From assembly GCA_016719615.1 (NCBI GenBank), contig JADJYQ010000001.1, positions 2,020,501 through 2,084,500 on the forward strand: a stretch of DNA of 64,000 nucleotides, in the 5' to 3' direction. The notes beneath the pieces were generated by a model. It did no database searches. It saw nothing but the letters and a program-made list of their open reading frames with translations, and was not told the DNA's origin. Of this stretch, positions 56,026 to 64,000 are shown piece after piece. This DNA is from Saprospiraceae bacterium (lineage in GTDB: Bacteria > Bacteroidota > Bacteroidia > Chitinophagales > Saprospiraceae). Position numbers and translations under genes: made by a program. Every line of letters starts with the position of its first letter. Positions within the stretch are counted from its first letter, which is position 1.

Positions 56026-56696
56026 TTTATAACGTTTTATAGTAAAAAAAATATTAAAAACAACTCCTTAAAATCTTAAGGGCATGAAATTGAATTCATT
56101 ACCGGACAATTCTATCGTTCAATATTTTTTATTTAGAATCCAGATCTTTACTTTCTAATGAGATTAAATTCTAAACAAGAATCATCCGGTCAAATCTTGT
56201 CAGGTGGTGTCAATGTTGTGTTCTCCATATCGATGGGGGTTTTGTGGTTAATGAATCTCTCTACATTCCTGCACTTCTAAAAGTCAAGGATGTATAAATC
56301 AATCCCTGCCAATGCAATATATATATATATATATATACATGGAGCATGATTAAGAATGAACTTTAACATAATTTTAACCAAATGAGGGTAGATGAAAAAA
56401 TATTTGGACTTCCATTTTACCAACGCATAAACTGAAAGCAAATCCCAAACCAACAAATCTTTTCAATGCAAACATCTTGACAAAATGAGCTCTCAAGTTA
56501 TTATAACTCATTTCTATATCCAAGAATTCCACCTTCTTAATTATGAGGATTTTTAAAGCTAAGTCCTCCATAATTTGGCCTCGGATAAATCCATATACTA
56601 ATTGTCTTTTGTGCATGAAACCATCGAGTTCTCAATTCACTTTTAACTGATTGGAATAATAATTAATGATGAGCATAGTAAATAAGTAAGAGGATT
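56026..56696. other. Intergenic stretch, with an AT dinucleotide tract
   Basis: About 670 bases hold no supported gene. A run of about ten AT dinucleotides lies at 56317-56337. A minus-strand open frame of 80 codons at 56374-56616 has no domain, signal or coding character and is left out. Confidence 0.5.
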
Positions 56697-56802
56697 GCGT
56701 TTTTTGATTGGGTGTTTAGTACTTCGTAGGGCGATTTGGGACTCACCCCGGCGCTGCGCGCCACCCCTCTCTGATCTTTTCAAGATCAAAGAGGGGATTA
56801 TA
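56697..56802. repeat. Left direct repeat with a hairpin, next to the DUF559 gene
   Basis: The unit begins GCGTTTTTTGATTGGG and includes CTTCGT, GACTCACCCC and a hairpin at 56764-56796 (CCCCTCTCTGATCTT with AAGATCAAAGAGGGG, one mismatch, TTC loop). A small GGCGC-TGC-GCGCC hairpin (56749-56763) is inserted here. The same unit lies in the same orientation at 57265-57347. Confidence 0.85.
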
Positions 56803-56807
56803 CTTTA

Positions 56808-57179
56808 TTACTCGACAAAATATTCTTTCAATTTATTGAAAAACCACTCCATATCACTTAGTTCTTCATTCTTTATTCTAAGTACGTGCAATCCCAATTC
56901 TTGTATTATCTGATCGCGAACTTCATCGTATTCTTTTTGTGTCTCATGAATGGGCCCATCCAATTCGAGTACTAGTTTCAGTTCATCGCAATAAAAATCT
57001 GCTACAAAAAATTGTGCCCGCCCATTTACACTTCCATAAATGATGGGGTGCTGCCTTAGAAATTTTAGGTTTCTAAATTTCCTGTTCCGAAGGTGATTCC
57101 ATAGTGTCCTTTCAGAATGAGTTAAAGTACGACGAAGTTTTCTGGCTATAATTATTGCATGTAGTTTGCGAGTTTTCAT
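56808..57179 (-). CDS. DUF559 endonuclease-like protein
   Basis: The 123-residue product has the DUF559/Vsr-like fold text: ARKLRRTLTHSERTLWNHLR, then KFLRQHPIIYGSV, FFVADFYCDELKLVLELDG and the end YDEVRDQIIQELGLHVLRI in order. The Asp and Glu residues of FVADFYC and LVLELDG are the expected nuclease metal ligands. The family is widespread in Bacteroidota, and its role is not established. The gene lies between two direct repeat units, with the left hairpin only 11 bases from the stop. Confidence 0.88.
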   Translation of the reverse strand: MKTRKLHAIIIARKLRRTLTHSERTLWNHLRNRKFRNLKFLRQHPIIYGSVNGRAQFFVADFYCDELKLVLELDGPIHETQKEYDEVRDQIIQELGLHVLRIKNEELSDMEWFFNKLKEYFVE

Positions 57180-57264
57180 GTTTAAAAATAATTCCTGGAG
57201 TTTATTGGGAAGAGGTTTGGAAAGATGGATTTATTGGGGGTGTGATTACAATTATTGGGGGTTA

Positions 57265-57347
57265 GCGTTTTTTGATTGGGGGGTTGGGGCTTCGTGGACT
57301 CACCCCCACCCCTCTCTGATCTTTTCAAGATCAAAGAGGGGACTATA
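57265..57347. repeat. Right direct repeat with a hairpin
   Basis: The second copy of the unit at 56697 starts GCGTTTTTTGATTGGG and ends with the hairpin at 57309-57341 and GACTATA. Shared text includes CTTCGTGG-like, GACTCACCCC and CCACCCCTCTCTGATC. The stem is identical between copies. The stretch 57180-57498 holds no gene. Confidence 0.85.
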
Positions 57348-57498
57348 TATTCCTTCTTTTGCTAAAGCAAAAATGAGGGATGCAAGGAGTGCCGGGTGAA
57401 TCAGAACATGCTGATTTCCTTAATATTGGCAAATGTGGATTGAAGTTCGAAGATTTCATGGTTTTAAACTAATTTAGAGTCCTAAAACCGATCGGGGT

Positions 57499-60400
57499 AT
57501 GATGAGAATTCTTCTAATTATTTGTCTTGCAACTCAGTGTATTACATTAGCTTTTAGTCAGGGTTGTGCCGGTCTGACAGCAGATGCAGGTCCCGATGTA
57601 TTCAGCTGTGACCCATCCATGCCCCCTCAATTACAGGGGAGCTATACGGGTGTGCCGGATAAATTCTCCTGGATGCCAACAACTTACCTCAGTGATCCCA
57701 ATGCTCTGGATCCATTTGTAAATGCTCCTGCAGGAAAATACACCTACACGCTGAAAGTGGAGTCAATTGGTACCATGGATTTTATTAACAACGGAAATTT
57801 TGAATCTGGCAATTCCGGGTTTACACATGAATACAATTATGGAGTACCGGGTGGGACTTTTGGTCCCGGATGGCTCAGCGTTGGAACGAACCCTTTGGGC
57901 TACAACGGAAGCTGGGGTCCATGTGGTGATCATACTTCAGGATCAGGCAATCAACTTATCGTCGATGGGCATACCAATGCCAATGCAAAAGTTTGGTGTC
58001 AGACCGTGAATCTCACCGTTGGAAGGAGTTATGCTTTTAGATTTTTTGTTCAAAGCGTCTTTCCTTCAAATCCTCCTAATCTCAGTGCATCTGCTAATAA
58101 TGCATCTTTTGGAAATATTCAAGGTGCCGGCGTATGCGACTGGCAAATGTTTGAAGAATGTTTTACGGCTACCAGCTCCAGTGTCGAAATCTGTATTCGC
58201 GAAACGACAGGTGTTGGCTTCGGAAATGATTTTGCAATTGATGATATTTCTCTTTTTGAAAAATGCATGGATGAAGATGAAGTCGTAGTTGAGATCGTCG
58301 ATCTTAAAGCTGTCATCAATATACCCGTGTTACCCAAATGTGCTTCTGATATTTTTGATTTGAATGCAATAGGATCTTCCGTTGGCCCCAATATTTCGTA
58401 CGAATGGACAAGCATTGGGGGAAAAATAGTTTCATCCAATGGTTTAACTGCCAAAGCTCAGGGTGGCGGCACCTACAAATTAAAAGTGATCTACAGGAAT
58501 GGAAATGTAATGTGTGAACAGGAAGCTGAAATTGAAGTAGATCCTTCAGAAGATTTGGAAGCGATACTCGAGGTGGAGGGCATTGCCAATTGCAATTTGG
58601 ATACCATAAGTCTAAAAACTACCGTCTTCAATGGTGGAAACAATTTTAGTTATTTCTGGATTCCGTCCAATAAAATCATTAAAGGTCAGAATGAATCAAC
58701 AGCCTATGTTGTTGAATCGGGAATCTATAAAGTCGTGATCAAAGACAAAGACTCCGGTTGCGAAACGGAAATCCAGGAGGTCGTGGTTTCTGATACGCTC
58801 AAGCCTCAATTCAGTTTACAAGGTGACACTCTGATCAATTGTATTGTGGATACTGCCCAACTCACAAGCAGCCCTTACGATACAACGCGATTCAGCTACG
58901 AATGGATCTTTCCGGATTTGAGCAGCTTGAAAAATAAAAATCAAATACAAACGCCTGATTCAGGTTTGTATACGCTCAAAGTTTACGACAAAGCCAATAA
59001 ATGTTTTTCGGAAAAATTTTGGTTGATTCAACTCGATACTTCACAGCCGCGTTTCGAATTGGGTGCAGATGGAATCATCGACTGCTCTTTACCGGAATTC
59101 ACGATTACACGAGCAGGCAATCAATTTCCAGACTCTTCCGATTATACCTGGAAAATTCCAGGTGGTATGCAAGTTAACGAACGTTTGTTTGTATCGAAAC
59201 AAATTCGAGATTCAGGCTGGGTCGTTTTAAATATCCTGAACCGAATGAATGGTTGCACCGCTGCAGACAGTCTTTACGTAAGTGATCTTCGGGTTTTACC
59301 TTTTGTCAATGCAGGACCTGACGATACCTTAAATTGTACTCAAACACAAATTCAATTAGGTGGCATCGGAAAAACAGATTCGACAACAATTATTTGGACC
59401 ACTCAAAATGGAAATATTCTCATGGGCTCCGGATCGCTCACTCCCCTTGTTGATTCATCGGGATGGTATTATCTGAGCATCACAGATACTACCAATCACT
59501 GTATGGCATTGGATTCTGTTTTCGTGCTTTCTGACTTTATGAAACCTTTTATAAGCCTTGGACCCGATCTCATTTTTACTTGTGCGGATACTTTAAAAGT
59601 TCTCGATGGGAGCGCTTCATCTCAAGGTTTCAAATTCCTATACAATTGGTCCACCGGAAGTGGTTCCATTTTATCGGGACAGGGATCATTAATGTTGACT
59701 GTAAATGCACCCGGGACCTACACCCTCAACGTCATTGATACAACTAACGGTTGTTCGGATACGGCATCAATAGAAGTCAAGCCCGATTTTAGCGCACCCT
59801 CCGGCAATATACTTCAGGCCGATACCCTCACCTGTCTGCGCAACAATGTGCGACTCACTGCCAATGCATCATCACCCGTAGGCAATGCTATCAGATATCA
59901 ATGGATCGCAGATGCAGGTCAAAATATTAATCTATCAAATACCCTGGGTCCGGAAGTACAAGAACCCGGGACCTATACATTGATCATTTTCGACGAGGTG
60001 AACGGCTGTAGTACACGGGTGAGTGTTGTCGTACCCATAGACACCCTGGCACCCACCGCAATTGCAGGCCCGGATCTCGTTTGGAATTGCGCCAGCACAA
60101 GCCTCCAACTCAATGGGGGTCAATCAACAGGAAATCATCCGCTACTCTTTCAATGGAGTACACAAGATGGGATGATCACCACCAACAGAAATAGAGCGCA
60201 AATTACTACGAGTGCCCCAGGTAAGTATATCCTGTTTATCATCGACAGTGTAAGCCATTGCCAGAATTTTGATACTTTAAATATCGTTGCAGATACAATT
60301 AAACCTGTTGCATTTATATCCTTACCCGATACCCTTACTTGTCTGCAATCGGATGTCATTCTAGATGGAAGTCTATCCAGTTCAGGCTCCCGCTTAAATT

Positions 60401-61830
60401 TCAATTGGTTTACGTCAAATGGACAATTATCAGGTCCAAGTGATTTAAATACAAGTACCGCAGCTAAAACAGGAACCTACACCTTAATCATTCGGGACAC
60501 GCTCAATTTTTGTGCAGATACCCAAAGTATAACAGTAATTGAAAACAAAATAAAACCGATCCTATCCAAATCGGGCAACACTCAACTGAACTGTTCTTCA
60601 CTCAGCACCCAACTTCTCGCAAGCATTCAAAATCCTTCAGGTTTTGATGATTTCAGTTGGACAACACCTATGGGGCAGATCAACGGAAATCCTAAAAATG
60701 ATTCTGTTCAGGTAAGTCGTCCGGGTTGGTATTTTGTTCAGGTCACCAATCTCGAAAATGGTTGTTCGAATAAGGATTCCATTTTGGTCACACAGATCAA
60801 CGATTTAAGAGTGGACGCTGGACTGACTTCAACTTTAACTTGTAAAATCCAAAGCATTGATCTAATGGGAGCTATTTTCTCAGGATCCGGAACAGAACAA
60901 ATTATTTGGACGACCGCTAATGGAAATATTTCAGGCAATCCTCAAAATGCGAATATCCGCATCGATAAACCTGGAACTTATTATTTCAGAGCATACAATC
61001 CAAACAATGGCTGCGATGCCTTAGACTCTGTGGTAATTACAGAAAATACCAATTACCCTACAGCCGCTGATCTTCTCATTGAACCCTTGAGATGTCCCGG
61101 AGATTTGTGGACGGTGAATATAAACTCCATTTCCGGAGGTGAGTCCCCATTAATAATAGAATTCGAAGGCCGGCAAATTTTTGGACAGACCCTTCAGGGA
61201 AGTCAGCCCGGAACCTATCAAATTCTCATAACCGATAACAATGGCTGCGAACTCAGAAAAGATTTCAACATTCTGCCAGCATTGGGGATCTCAATGAATT
61301 TGACCCCTTTTGTAAAAATTAATTCCGGAGAATCGTATCTGCTCCAACCTGTGTTTTCTATTCCGAATGATTCCATAGGATCCATCAACTGGAGTCCTGC
61401 ACAATTTTTAAGTTGCACCGATTGTCTGAATCCCATTGCACAAAATGTGACCAACGATATCGAATATTTCTGTACGGTTACGGATAAAAAAGGATGTACA
61501 ACTTCCGCGAGAATAAAAATTGAGGTCATCAAAAGAAATATATGGATTCCAAATGTCTTCAGTCCGAATGGCGATCAGATCAATGATTTCTTTTACCCAC
61601 ACATTGAAGAAGAATCTTTCAACCAAATCAAATTATTTCAGATATTCGACCGATGGGGAAATATGTTATTTGAAAAAACATCGATCGCTCCTGATCAAAT
61701 TCGAATGGGCTGGGATGGATCGCATCAGGGAGATAAAGTTATGCCGGGTGTTTATATCTATGTCATACAACTGGAATGGAAAAACGGAGAACTGCAAGTA
61801 TTTTCGGGAGATCTTACACTCATCCGTTAA
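57499..61830 (+). CDS. Giant repetitive surface protein with a CHU_C (type B) T9SS sorting domain
   Basis: The 1443-residue product has a signal peptide (ending LAFSQG), a first part with an agglutinin-like FNNGNFESGNSGF-type carbohydrate-binding module (about residues 95-245) and then about ten units of roughly 90 residues. Each unit has a conserved Cys at the start (as in LTCLRNNVRLTANASS), a central W in Y-x-W-x-T/S and a final PGTYTL. These are PKD/Ig-like adhesin modules. The end (about residues 1350-1443) has WIPNVFSPNGDQINDFF and FDRWGNMLFE, the gliding-motility-associated CHU_C domain. It is probably exported by the T9SS and used in adhesion or gliding. It starts MM; either ATG is possible. 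Confidence 0.88.
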   Translation: MMRILLIICLATQCITLAFSQGCAGLTADAGPDVFSCDPSMPPQLQGSYTGVPDKFSWMPTTYLSDPNALDPFVNAPAGKYTYTLKVESIGTMDFINNGNFESGNSGFTHEYNYGVPGGTFGPGWLSVGTNPLGYNGSWGPCGDHTSGSGNQLIVDGHTNANAKVWCQTVNLTVGRSYAFRFFVQSVFPSNPPNLSASANNASFGNIQGAGVCDWQMFEECFTATSSSVEICIRETTGVGFGNDFAIDDISLFEKCMDEDEVVVEIVDLKAVINIPVLPKCASDIFDLNAIGSSVGPNISYEWTSIGGKIVSSNGLTAKAQGGGTYKLKVIYRNGNVMCEQEAEIEVDPSEDLEAILEVEGIANCNLDTISLKTTVFNGGNNFSYFWIPSNKIIKGQNESTAYVVESGIYKVVIKDKDSGCETEIQEVVVSDTLKPQFSLQGDTLINCIVDTAQLTSSPYDTTRFSYEWIFPDLSSLKNKNQIQTPDSGLYTLKVYDKANKCFSEKFWLIQLDTSQPRFELGADGIIDCSLPEFTITRAGNQFPDSSDYTWKIPGGMQVNERLFVSKQIRDSGWVVLNILNRMNGCTAADSLYVSDLRVLPFVNAGPDDTLNCTQTQIQLGGIGKTDSTTIIWTTQNGNILMGSGSLTPLVDSSGWYYLSITDTTNHCMALDSVFVLSDFMKPFISLGPDLIFTCADTLKVLDGSASSQGFKFLYNWSTGSGSILSGQGSLMLTVNAPGTYTLNVIDTTNGCSDTASIEVKPDFSAPSGNILQADTLTCLRNNVRLTANASSPVGNAIRYQWIADAGQNINLSNTLGPEVQEPGTYTLIIFDEVNGCSTRVSVVVPIDTLAPTAIAGPDLVWNCASTSLQLNGGQSTGNHPLLFQWSTQDGMITTNRNRAQITTSAPGKYILFIIDSVSHCQNFDTLNIVADTIKPVAFISLPDTLTCLQSDVILDGSLSSSGSRLNFNWFTSNGQLSGPSDLNTSTAAKTGTYTLIIRDTLNFCADTQSITVIENKIKPILSKSGNTQLNCSSLSTQLLASIQNPSGFDDFSWTTPMGQINGNPKNDSVQVSRPGWYFVQVTNLENGCSNKDSILVTQINDLRVDAGLTSTLTCKIQSIDLMGAIFSGSGTEQIIWTTANGNISGNPQNANIRIDKPGTYYFRAYNPNNGCDALDSVVITENTNYPTAADLLIEPLRCPGDLWTVNINSISGGESPLIIEFEGRQIFGQTLQGSQPGTYQILITDNNGCELRKDFNILPALGISMNLTPFVKINSGESYLLQPVFSIPNDSIGSINWSPAQFLSCTDCLNPIAQNVTNDIEYFCTVTDKKGCTTSARIKIEVIKRNIWIPNVFSPNGDQINDFFYPHIEEESFNQIKLFQIFDRWGNMLFEKTSIAPDQIRMGWDGSHQGDKVMPGVYIYVIQLEWKNGELQVFSGDLTLIR

Positions 61831-61848
61831 ACACAATTTCTCAAACCA

Positions 61849-62577
61849 TTGATACCTCAGTATGATATAAAGGATTTGCTTTTTTATGAAAACAATGATT
61901 TTATAATTGCCCGAAAACCCGCAGGTTTTTTGTCAGAAGAAGATCCGGCAGGAAGTGTCAATTTAAGAAGCCTATTAGAAAAGTATTTATCAGAAACCTA
62001 TCCGTGGAAGAAAAGAGGAATTTGCCAACTGGTCAACCGGCTCGACAAACCCGTTGAAGGATTATTGATCTGTGCTAAAAAACAAAGCATCTTAAAAGGT
62101 CTGCAGCAGCAATTTTATGAACGTACTGTTCGGAAAAATTACTTTGCCATTGTTGAAGGAAAACCCGAACCCATCAAAGCCACCATCAAATCGCATTTGA
62201 AAAAAGTTCAACATGCCTTTCGTGCAGTTGCGGCAACAGCAAATGATCCCGAAGCCAAAGAGGCGATCTTGCATTATCAGCTTCTGGATCACCAAGAAGG
62301 TTTTAGTTTATTGCAAATTGAACTGCGAACCGGAAAATTTCACCAGATCCGGTTTCAGCTATCTCAAAAATCTTATCCCATATGGAATGATGAATGGTAC
62401 GGTGCAAAAAAGTATAGTGCTGAAATGAAAATCGGACTTTTCAGTTATTCCATTCAATTCAAAGATGTTCAAACCGGCGAACAAAGAAATTTCGTTTGTT
62501 GCCCGCCATTGGATAAAGAGCCATGGAATTTGTTTTTTGGCGTTCTAAGTCAGAAATGCCAAACATTGGTAGAATAA
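61849..62577 (+). CDS. RluA-family RNA pseudouridine synthase
   Basis: The 242-residue product has the RluA catalytic loop NRLDKPVEGLLI with the nucleophile Asp66, and the late RTGKFHQIRFQLSQKSYPI block. Usual RluA enzymes read H-R-L-D-x-x-T-S-G, so the PVEG form is a subgroup. It makes pseudouridine in rRNA or tRNA; the site cannot be told. The start is TTG at 61849, and no ATG exists before the N-terminal IARKPAG block, so this start has moderate certainty. Confidence 0.85.
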   Translation: MIPQYDIKDLLFYENNDFIIARKPAGFLSEEDPAGSVNLRSLLEKYLSETYPWKKRGICQLVNRLDKPVEGLLICAKKQSILKGLQQQFYERTVRKNYFAIVEGKPEPIKATIKSHLKKVQHAFRAVAATANDPEAKEAILHYQLLDHQEGFSLLQIELRTGKFHQIRFQLSQKSYPIWNDEWYGAKKYSAEMKIGLFSYSIQFKDVQTGEQRNFVCCPPLDKEPWNLFFGVLSQKCQTLVE

Positions 62578-62687
62578 TAATTCCATAAAAATTTTTTGAG
62601 TCCTATATCAAGTTAAAATAGTTTAAAGCTTGAAGCTCTATTTTTAATTTCGTTTAAGTAAAAAATTCGCTTTCCTGAAAAACAATC

Positions 62688-62722
62688 TCTCTGCGTTAAA
62701 TCTGCGAAATCTGCGGGAAATA
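62688..62722. repeat. Short TCTGCG(T)AAA repeat
   Basis: The words TCTGCGTTAAA, TCTGCGAAA and TCTGCGGGAAA follow one another. The rest of 62578-62752 holds nothing recognisable. Confidence 0.6.
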
Positions 62723-62752
62723 ATCCTCAGATTTCGATATTACGATTTAAGC

Positions 62753-64000
62753 TTACTTAGGCGTCACATCCATTTTATTCAAACGAGTACGAACACCATC
62801 CGGCATCGATTCCTGAAATCTACCACCCAGATATTTCGCTAAAAAAGCTTCTGCTGCCGCTAAAAAAGCCATGTTGTTTTCCGGATGTATAAATCCATGG
62901 CCTTCGTCCTCTGCACACAAATACATAAAAGGTTTTCCAGCCCGATGCAGAACATCAACTATTTGATCGGACTCGGCCTTTTTTACGCGTGGATCATTGG
63001 CCCCCTGAACGATCATTAGTGGACAACGGATTTTATCTGCTGCATACAAGGGCGATTTTTGAATCATCAATTCCTTTCCTTCCGGCGTGGTAGGATCTCC
63101 CATTCTCACATGAAACATCGTTCGTCCAGCTTCCCAATATGGTGGAATGGAAGCCAGTAAAGTGAGTAAACTCGAAGGTCCTACTTTAGAAATGGCACAG
63201 GCATATACGTCGGGCGTAAAAGCAGCACCTGCAAGGCTTGCATAACCTCCATAACTACCGCCCATGATGGCAACCCGCTTAGAATCCACAATACCTTGAT
63301 CTACTAAATATTTTACACCCCAGGTGATATCATCCTGCATCTTACTTCCCCACTCCTTATTTCCGGCATCTAAAAATCTTTTACCGAATCCCGTCGAGCC
63401 CCGGTAATTCATTTGCAAGACTGCATAACCTCTATTAGATAAGAATTGCGCTAACGAGTGGTAACCCCAGTAATCACGTACCCAGGGACCTCCATGCGGA
63501 TGGACAACCAAAGGCAGCTTTTTAGGTTTTACTCCTTTTGGCAAGCTGAGGTATGCAGGAATTTCCAATCCATCAGAAGATGCATAACGCACAGGATGCA
63601 TCTCAGATAAAAACTTTGAATTTAGTAAAGGTCTAAGCCGATATTGCAATTTAAGTTTGTTGGAATTTCGGTCTAAAGCATATACGGATCCACAGTCGAC
63701 ATCGCTACTCACATGTATTAAACATTTCGATTCGTCTTCCGTAATGGAAGTGATCGCCAATTCCTTTCCGGGCAATTGTGATTGGAGTTGCTCAAACATT
63801 CTCTTAAATTCCTGATCTCTCCAATAGATTCTGGTTTTATCATCTGTGTAATACGTCGCGATCAATCGATTGTCCCGATCTGAAAAATGCGCGCTTCCAA
63901 AATCAACTTTCTTTTCCGGATCAGCTTCTACATTTTCTTCGTTAGCATTGTAAATATCAAGTAAAATCAAGCGAGAGAGATCCGTATCTTCTCCTTTGTT
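62753..64000 (-). CDS. S9-family prolyl oligopeptidase-like peptidase, C-terminal part
   Basis: The frame is open to the window edge (codons from 64000), so the N-terminus is missing. The alpha/beta-hydrolase domain is complete: the oxyanion/nucleophile elbow GGSYGGYASL with the catalytic Ser, the Asp in GANDPRVKKAESD and the His in EDEGHGF. HPHGGPWVRDYWGYHSLAQFL is a typical S9 block. Before it lies part of a beta-propeller. Enzymes of this class cut oligopeptides. A signal peptide would be expected upstream of the window. Confidence 0.9.
   Translation of the reverse strand, partial: NKGEDTDLSRLILLDIYNANEENVEADPEKKVDFGSAHFSDRDNRLIATYYTDDKTRIYWRDQEFKRMFEQLQSQLPGKELAITSITEDESKCLIHVSSDVDCGSVYALDRNSNKLKLQYRLRPLLNSKFLSEMHPVRYASSDGLEIPAYLSLPKGVKPKKLPLVVHPHGGPWVRDYWGYHSLAQFLSNRGYAVLQMNYRGSTGFGKRFLDAGNKEWGSKMQDDITWGVKYLVDQGIVDSKRVAIMGGSYGGYASLAGAAFTPDVYACAISKVGPSSLLTLLASIPPYWEAGRTMFHVRMGDPTTPEGKELMIQKSPLYAADKIRCPLMIVQGANDPRVKKAESDQIVDVLHRAGKPFMYLCAEDEGHGFIHPENNMAFLAAAEAFLAKYLGGRFQESMPDGVRTRLNKMDVTPK

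Noticed and set aside
56374..56616. An 80-codon minus-strand frame
   Set aside because: No start context, domain or signal, and its composition matches the surrounding AT-rich intergenic DNA.
57166..57399. A 77-codon plus-strand frame over the right DUF559 repeat
   Set aside because: It is a translation of the hairpin repeat and the antisense of the DUF559 gene start.
1..64000. tRNA, rRNA or insertion-sequence genes
   Set aside because: Reading the intergenic regions on both strands gave no T-loop-like GGTTCRANNCC in a cloverleaf context, no rRNA text and no transposase frame.

Overview
The window looks like a chromosomal segment of a free-living Bacteroidota bacterium, most likely of the Saprospiraceae type. 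The reasons are a complete porP-gldK-gldL-gldM-gldN type IX secretion (T9SS) locus, PorD next to CoaBC, several secreted proteins with T9SS C-terminal sorting domains (type A and CHU_C/type B), TonB-linked barrel proteins with a carboxypeptidase-regulatory N-terminus, a Bacteroidota-style RNA polymerase omega subunit, and TAnnTTTG promoter elements. The lineage is inferred from gene content only. No rRNA, tRNA, IS element, prophage or CRISPR array was seen.

Layout. 1-3.2 kb: glycosyltransferase cluster (GT2 tail, frameshifted cellulose-synthase-like GT2, GT-C membrane protein). 3.4-12.1 kb, minus strand: T9SS core genes and upstream genes for a PorP/SprF protein, a DUF255/YyaL protein, a metallo-beta-lactamase-fold hydrolase and a small conserved protein. 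12.1-18.5 kb: beta-barrel protein, frameshifted lipoprotein, metal ABC permease fused to a DtxR-type regulatory domain, small secreted proteins, and an ECF-like sigma factor with a membrane TPR partner. 18.8-24.8 kb, minus strand: two lipoprotein subtilases followed by a TPR-CHAT protease, the most interesting locus here. 25.1-27.6 kb: a frameshifted TonB-dependent-receptor-like barrel. 27.7-32 kb: rbfA, recG, an ankyrin protein and a D-2-hydroxyacid dehydrogenase. 32-39 kb: a segment bounded by octamer arrays in opposite orientation, holding a TMTC-like protein, an MFS carrier, a sodium/solute symporter and murQ. 39-46 kb: rhomboid protein, tdk, purH, coaX, a barrel protein and a delta-60-repeat T9SS cargo. 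46-52.7 kb: lolA, a GH3-family protein, bamD, rpoZ, coaBC, porD and purN. 52.7-57.4 kb: a T9SS-cargo operon and a DUF559 endonuclease gene between direct repeats. 57.5-64 kb: a 1443-residue CHU_C adhesin-like protein, an RluA-type synthase and a truncated S9 peptidase.

How the genes fit together. The gld/porP genes encode the T9SS motor, ring and channel-associated parts. PorD, the delta-60 protein, the two type A proteins and the giant CHU_C protein are its accessory and cargo. BamD, LolA and the barrels belong to outer-membrane biogenesis. The symporter and MurQ overlap and point to uptake and catabolism of a MurNAc-type sugar. The sigma factor and membrane TPR protein converge on the subtilase-CHAT operon, which suggests, without proof, an envelope stress or conflict module.

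Sequence quality matters. At least seven genes carry single-base frameshifts, mostly one missing base in an A or G run, and three more (gldK, gldM, symporter) carry single in-frame stops with the family homology continuing directly after them. Ordinary genes here end in TAA, TAG and TGA, so a changed genetic code is not supported. The pattern fits residual long-read assembly error better than real gene decay, but the in-frame stops deserve checking.
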